A DNA stretch of 58,218 bases from Legionellaceae bacterium (GTDB taxonomy: Bacteria > Pseudomonadota > Gammaproteobacteria > Legionellales > Legionellaceae). This document shows positions 56,336-58,218 of the stretch, one piece after another (the first letter of the stretch is position 1; each line of letters starts with the position of its first letter). Location: the NCBI GenBank assembly GCA_947474165.1, contig CANJHO010000003.1:1-58218 (forward strand). The letters run 5' to 3'. Position numbers and translations under genes: made by a program. The notes beneath the pieces are model-generated. The model saw nothing but the letters and a program-made list of their open reading frames with translations, was not told the DNA's origin and searched no databases.

Positions 56336-57627
56336 TCCTGTCTAAGCGGCTTACAATAGGTCTCTTTTACGGTGCAGGCTAAAATCAAGGCTATCAAGGA
56401 ACATATCGGTAAAATCTGGAATCCAAATTGAAAATCAGACAGGAGCAATGTCTCTACATTATAACCTCGCGCACCTGAAACCAGATCAACCAACCGACCT
56501 ACTAAAGGTTGCATTGCAGCCCCTACAAAAATAGACGCCATATTGGTAAATGCGATGGATGTCCCCACCACATTCCTTTCGTGTATCTCTGTTGAAACAG
56601 CGTAGGCTATAGCGACCCCAGTATTGGTTAAACCAAATAGGAAAAACAAAACATAAGCCGTATTTTTATCCATGTTAGGGTAATAAACAAATAAAGCGCT
56701 AAGAATCACACCACACACTGCCGAAATAATCATTAGCGGTTTCCGACGCCCTATTTTGTCAGATAACCAGCCTGATAAAGGCCCACCAATGCCCCAGCCG
56801 ATAAAAATCAAGCCCGTGGCAAAGGCTGCAGCATGTGCCGTCAATCCACGGCCAAACTGTAAATAAGCAGGACCAATAGACTCTCCAATAACCGCAGTCG
56901 GGCCAAATAAGAAACCTGCATAAAGCGCATTTAGCCATGCTTGACGATGGGTGACAACCACACGAAGACTTTCAAATATACTTAACCTGTTTTCAAATTT
57001 AACTTCATGCGTTTTTGATCCCGGGGTATCCTGTATATATTGATACAGCAGGGCTGCTAGAGCTATAAAAATGAATGCGATAATCAGCATGGTGTGGCGC
57101 CAGCCAACCGCACTCACTAAAAATGAAACAGGCGCCTCCCCAGCTGCCGCGCCTAACATGCCTAAAGCTTGTGTTAAACCCGCCAACAATCCCAACATGA
57201 CCGGAGGAAACCAGGATGTTGCCAAACGAAGTGCACTCACAAAAGCAAAAGCCGCACTAAATCCAATTAACATTCTACCGATAGAGGCGATGAATAAGCT
57301 ATCAGCCAAACCAAAAACACAACAACCAAAAGCGGTGAGCAATGACATCACTGTTAAAATCCAGCGAATGCTGATTCTGTCAACCGTTAGCCCCACTGGG
57401 ATTTGCATCAATATGTAGGGAATATAAAAAGAGGCGGTTAATATACCAAAACCTGCTTCGTTAATTCCGAAATCCAATTGCAAATAGCGGTGCATGACTC
57501 CTGGTGCCACACGAGCTAGATAATCAGAAAAGAAAAAAGCAGCAGCCAAGCCCCAAATTAGCCAAGCAAATCCTTGTTGAGACTTAGCGTTAATATTTTC
57601 AGCTTCAGAAAGAGTCATTGTATTCAT
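56311..57627 (-). CDS. Major facilitator superfamily transporter
   Basis: 438 residues with about twelve membrane helices. The MFS signature between helices 2 and 3 appears as PVGLTVDRISIRWIL and again in the second half as GPLSGWLSDKIGRRKPLMI. The sequence resembles sugar-acid/amino-acid-type carriers that are numerous in Legionella (Pht-like), but the substrate cannot be told. ATG at 57627, or an in-frame ATG at 57618; no strong ribosome binding site. The upstream gap has long inverted repeats. Confidence 0.88.
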   Translation of the reverse strand: MNTMTLSEAENINAKSQQGFAWLIWGLAAAFFFSDYLARVAPGVMHRYLQLDFGINEAGFGILTASFYIPYILMQIPVGLTVDRISIRWILTVMSLLTAFGCCVFGLADSLFIASIGRMLIGFSAAFAFVSALRLATSWFPPVMLGLLAGLTQALGMLGAAAGEAPVSFLVSAVGWRHTMLIIAFIFIALAALLYQYIQDTPGSKTHEVKFENRLSIFESLRVVVTHRQAWLNALYAGFLFGPTAVIGESIGPAYLQFGRGLTAHAAAFATGLIFIGWGIGGPLSGWLSDKIGRRKPLMIISAVCGVILSALFVYYPNMDKNTAYVLFFLFGLTNTGVAIAYAVSTEIHERNVVGTSIAFTNMASIFVGAAMQPLVGRLVDLVSGARGYNVETLLLSDFQFGFQILPICSLIALILACTVKETYCKPLRQDLSHPRAV

Positions 57628-57679
57628 AGTTCACTATTGATTATCGTCATTAAAGGATCCTGCAAAGGACCACAACCTA

Positions 57680-57859
57680 GTGCCTCGTCAACATTGAATC
57701 TTCGGGTTGGCATTTTAGCTTGCATGCATCTTTAAACGATTTTATTAGGCAAAAATGCTCAGATTAGCGGTGCTAGTCCTGCGCTTTTTGCCTAATAAAA
57801 TCGTTTAAATCTGAGCGCAATCTAAGCGCCAACCCGAAGATTCAATGTTGACGAGGCAC
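57680..57859. repeat. Long inverted repeat D (32-bp outer and 25-bp inner arms)
   Basis: Outer arms 57680-57711 and 57828-57859 are exact 32-bp reverse complements. Inner arms 57731-57755 and 57785-57809 are exact 25-bp reverse complements, separated by short unpaired stretches. The whole 180 bp could form one long hairpin with two internal bulges. It sits upstream of the MFS gene, between about 20 and 200 bp beyond its start. Confidence 0.92.
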
Positions 57860-58072
57860 CTAGTGCTAGAAAAAAATCACGCCTGTTTAAGCCAAGTGCG
57901 ATGGCGCTAAGAAGGCTAGATGCAGCATAGCGTCACTCCAGGCTATACCGCAAACATACTAATTTTAGACTATGCTGTATTTTAAATTAGCATCATATCA
58001 GTCAATTAGAAGTCATTATACTGCTATGATTGATAATTTCAATCGATTTAGGTTAACAACGTACTAGTACCG
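57860..58072. other. Non-coding stretch between inverted repeats D and E
   Basis: AT-rich, no credible gene. A short CAGCATAG ... CTATGCTG inverted pair is visible (about 57932-57974). Confidence 0.45.
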
Positions 58073-58218
58073 TTTCCATTTAGTTTTGACAGGTAGCATC
58101 ATACAACTCGATTTATTTATGAACATCCGAACCGCGCGCGTTAGCAAGTAGCGCCCTGTTTCAAGTTCCGCTCCCTAACGGTCACGGTTCGGATTAACCG
58201 GTCAAAACTAAATGGAAA
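58073..58218. repeat. Long inverted repeat E (at least 18-bp arms, at the window edge)
   Basis: Arms 58073-58090 and 58201-58218 are exact 18-bp reverse complements; the right arm touches the window end. Nested stems: ATCCGAACCG (58125-58134) with CGGTTCGGAT (58185-58194), and CGTTAG (58139-58144) with CTAACG (58175-58180). The element is probably complete or nearly so at about 146 bp. Confidence 0.8.

Overview
The window looks like part of the chromosome of a gammaproteobacterium of the order Legionellales (Legionella/Coxiella/Berkiella/Aquicella-type). The order is inferred from housekeeping synteny of gammaproteobacterial type, Fis and ZipA, a lolB - tRNA-Gln - prs junction with no ispE (compatible with mevalonate-type isoprenoid synthesis as in Coxiella), polyhydroxyalkanoate genes, and several genes that look like Dot/Icm-style host-directed effectors. 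Genus is not resolved. Genes are closely packed on both strands with moderate to low GC. Layout, left to right: (1) 1-6375, housekeeping: 3'-truncated topA, smg and dprA on the minus strand, divergent from def-fmt-rsmB-parB. (2) 6407-14109, cell envelope and mixed: a PBP4-type carboxypeptidase with a C-terminal extension, a membrane protein ending in CaaX- and PPxY-like motifs, cbpM-cbpA, a GGDEF/EAL protein, a PH-domain membrane protein and dciA. (3) 14259-31600, a rearranged division and cell wall cluster read right to left as smc-zipA-murF-mraY-murD-ftsW-murC-murB-ddl-ftsQ-ftsA-ftsZ-lpxC. murG is missing between ftsW and murC, and zipA-smc sits where murE/ftsI/ftsL would be expected. (4) 31687-46122, polyhydroxybutyrate genes: phaC on the left, desaturase-phaB-phaR-phaP on the right. 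Between them lie about 9.8 kb holding three minus-strand accessory genes: a small hydrophobic protein, a 2752-residue protein with a SecA-like ATPase core, and a Ulp1/YopJ-like (clan CE) cysteine peptidase. (5) 46329-51528, housekeeping: small membrane protein-plsC, coaD-ggt, lolB, tRNA-Gln(UUG), prs. (6) 51821-58218, accessory: a second clan CE peptidase candidate, a broken reverse transcriptase directly behind it, fis, a DUF945 protein with twelve perfect 9-bp tandem repeats, an MFS transporter, and several long inverted repeats. How the genes work together: the mur, ddl, fts and lpxC genes make lipid II, lipid A and the divisome; def, fmt and rsmB act in translation initiation and 16S rRNA modification; phaB, phaC, phaP and phaR make and coat storage polyester granules. 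The most unusual part is the 33.5-43.3 kb block. Three co-oriented genes (small membrane protein, giant SecA-like ATPase, clan CE protease) may form an undescribed effector or translocase/protease system that split the pha locus. A second theme is five unrelated long inverted repeats with arms of 18-58 bp in intergenic DNA, three of them in the last 2.1 kb. Start codons were moved inward from the longest reading frame where a ribosome binding site or a 4-bp overlap with the upstream gene gave a clear reason.
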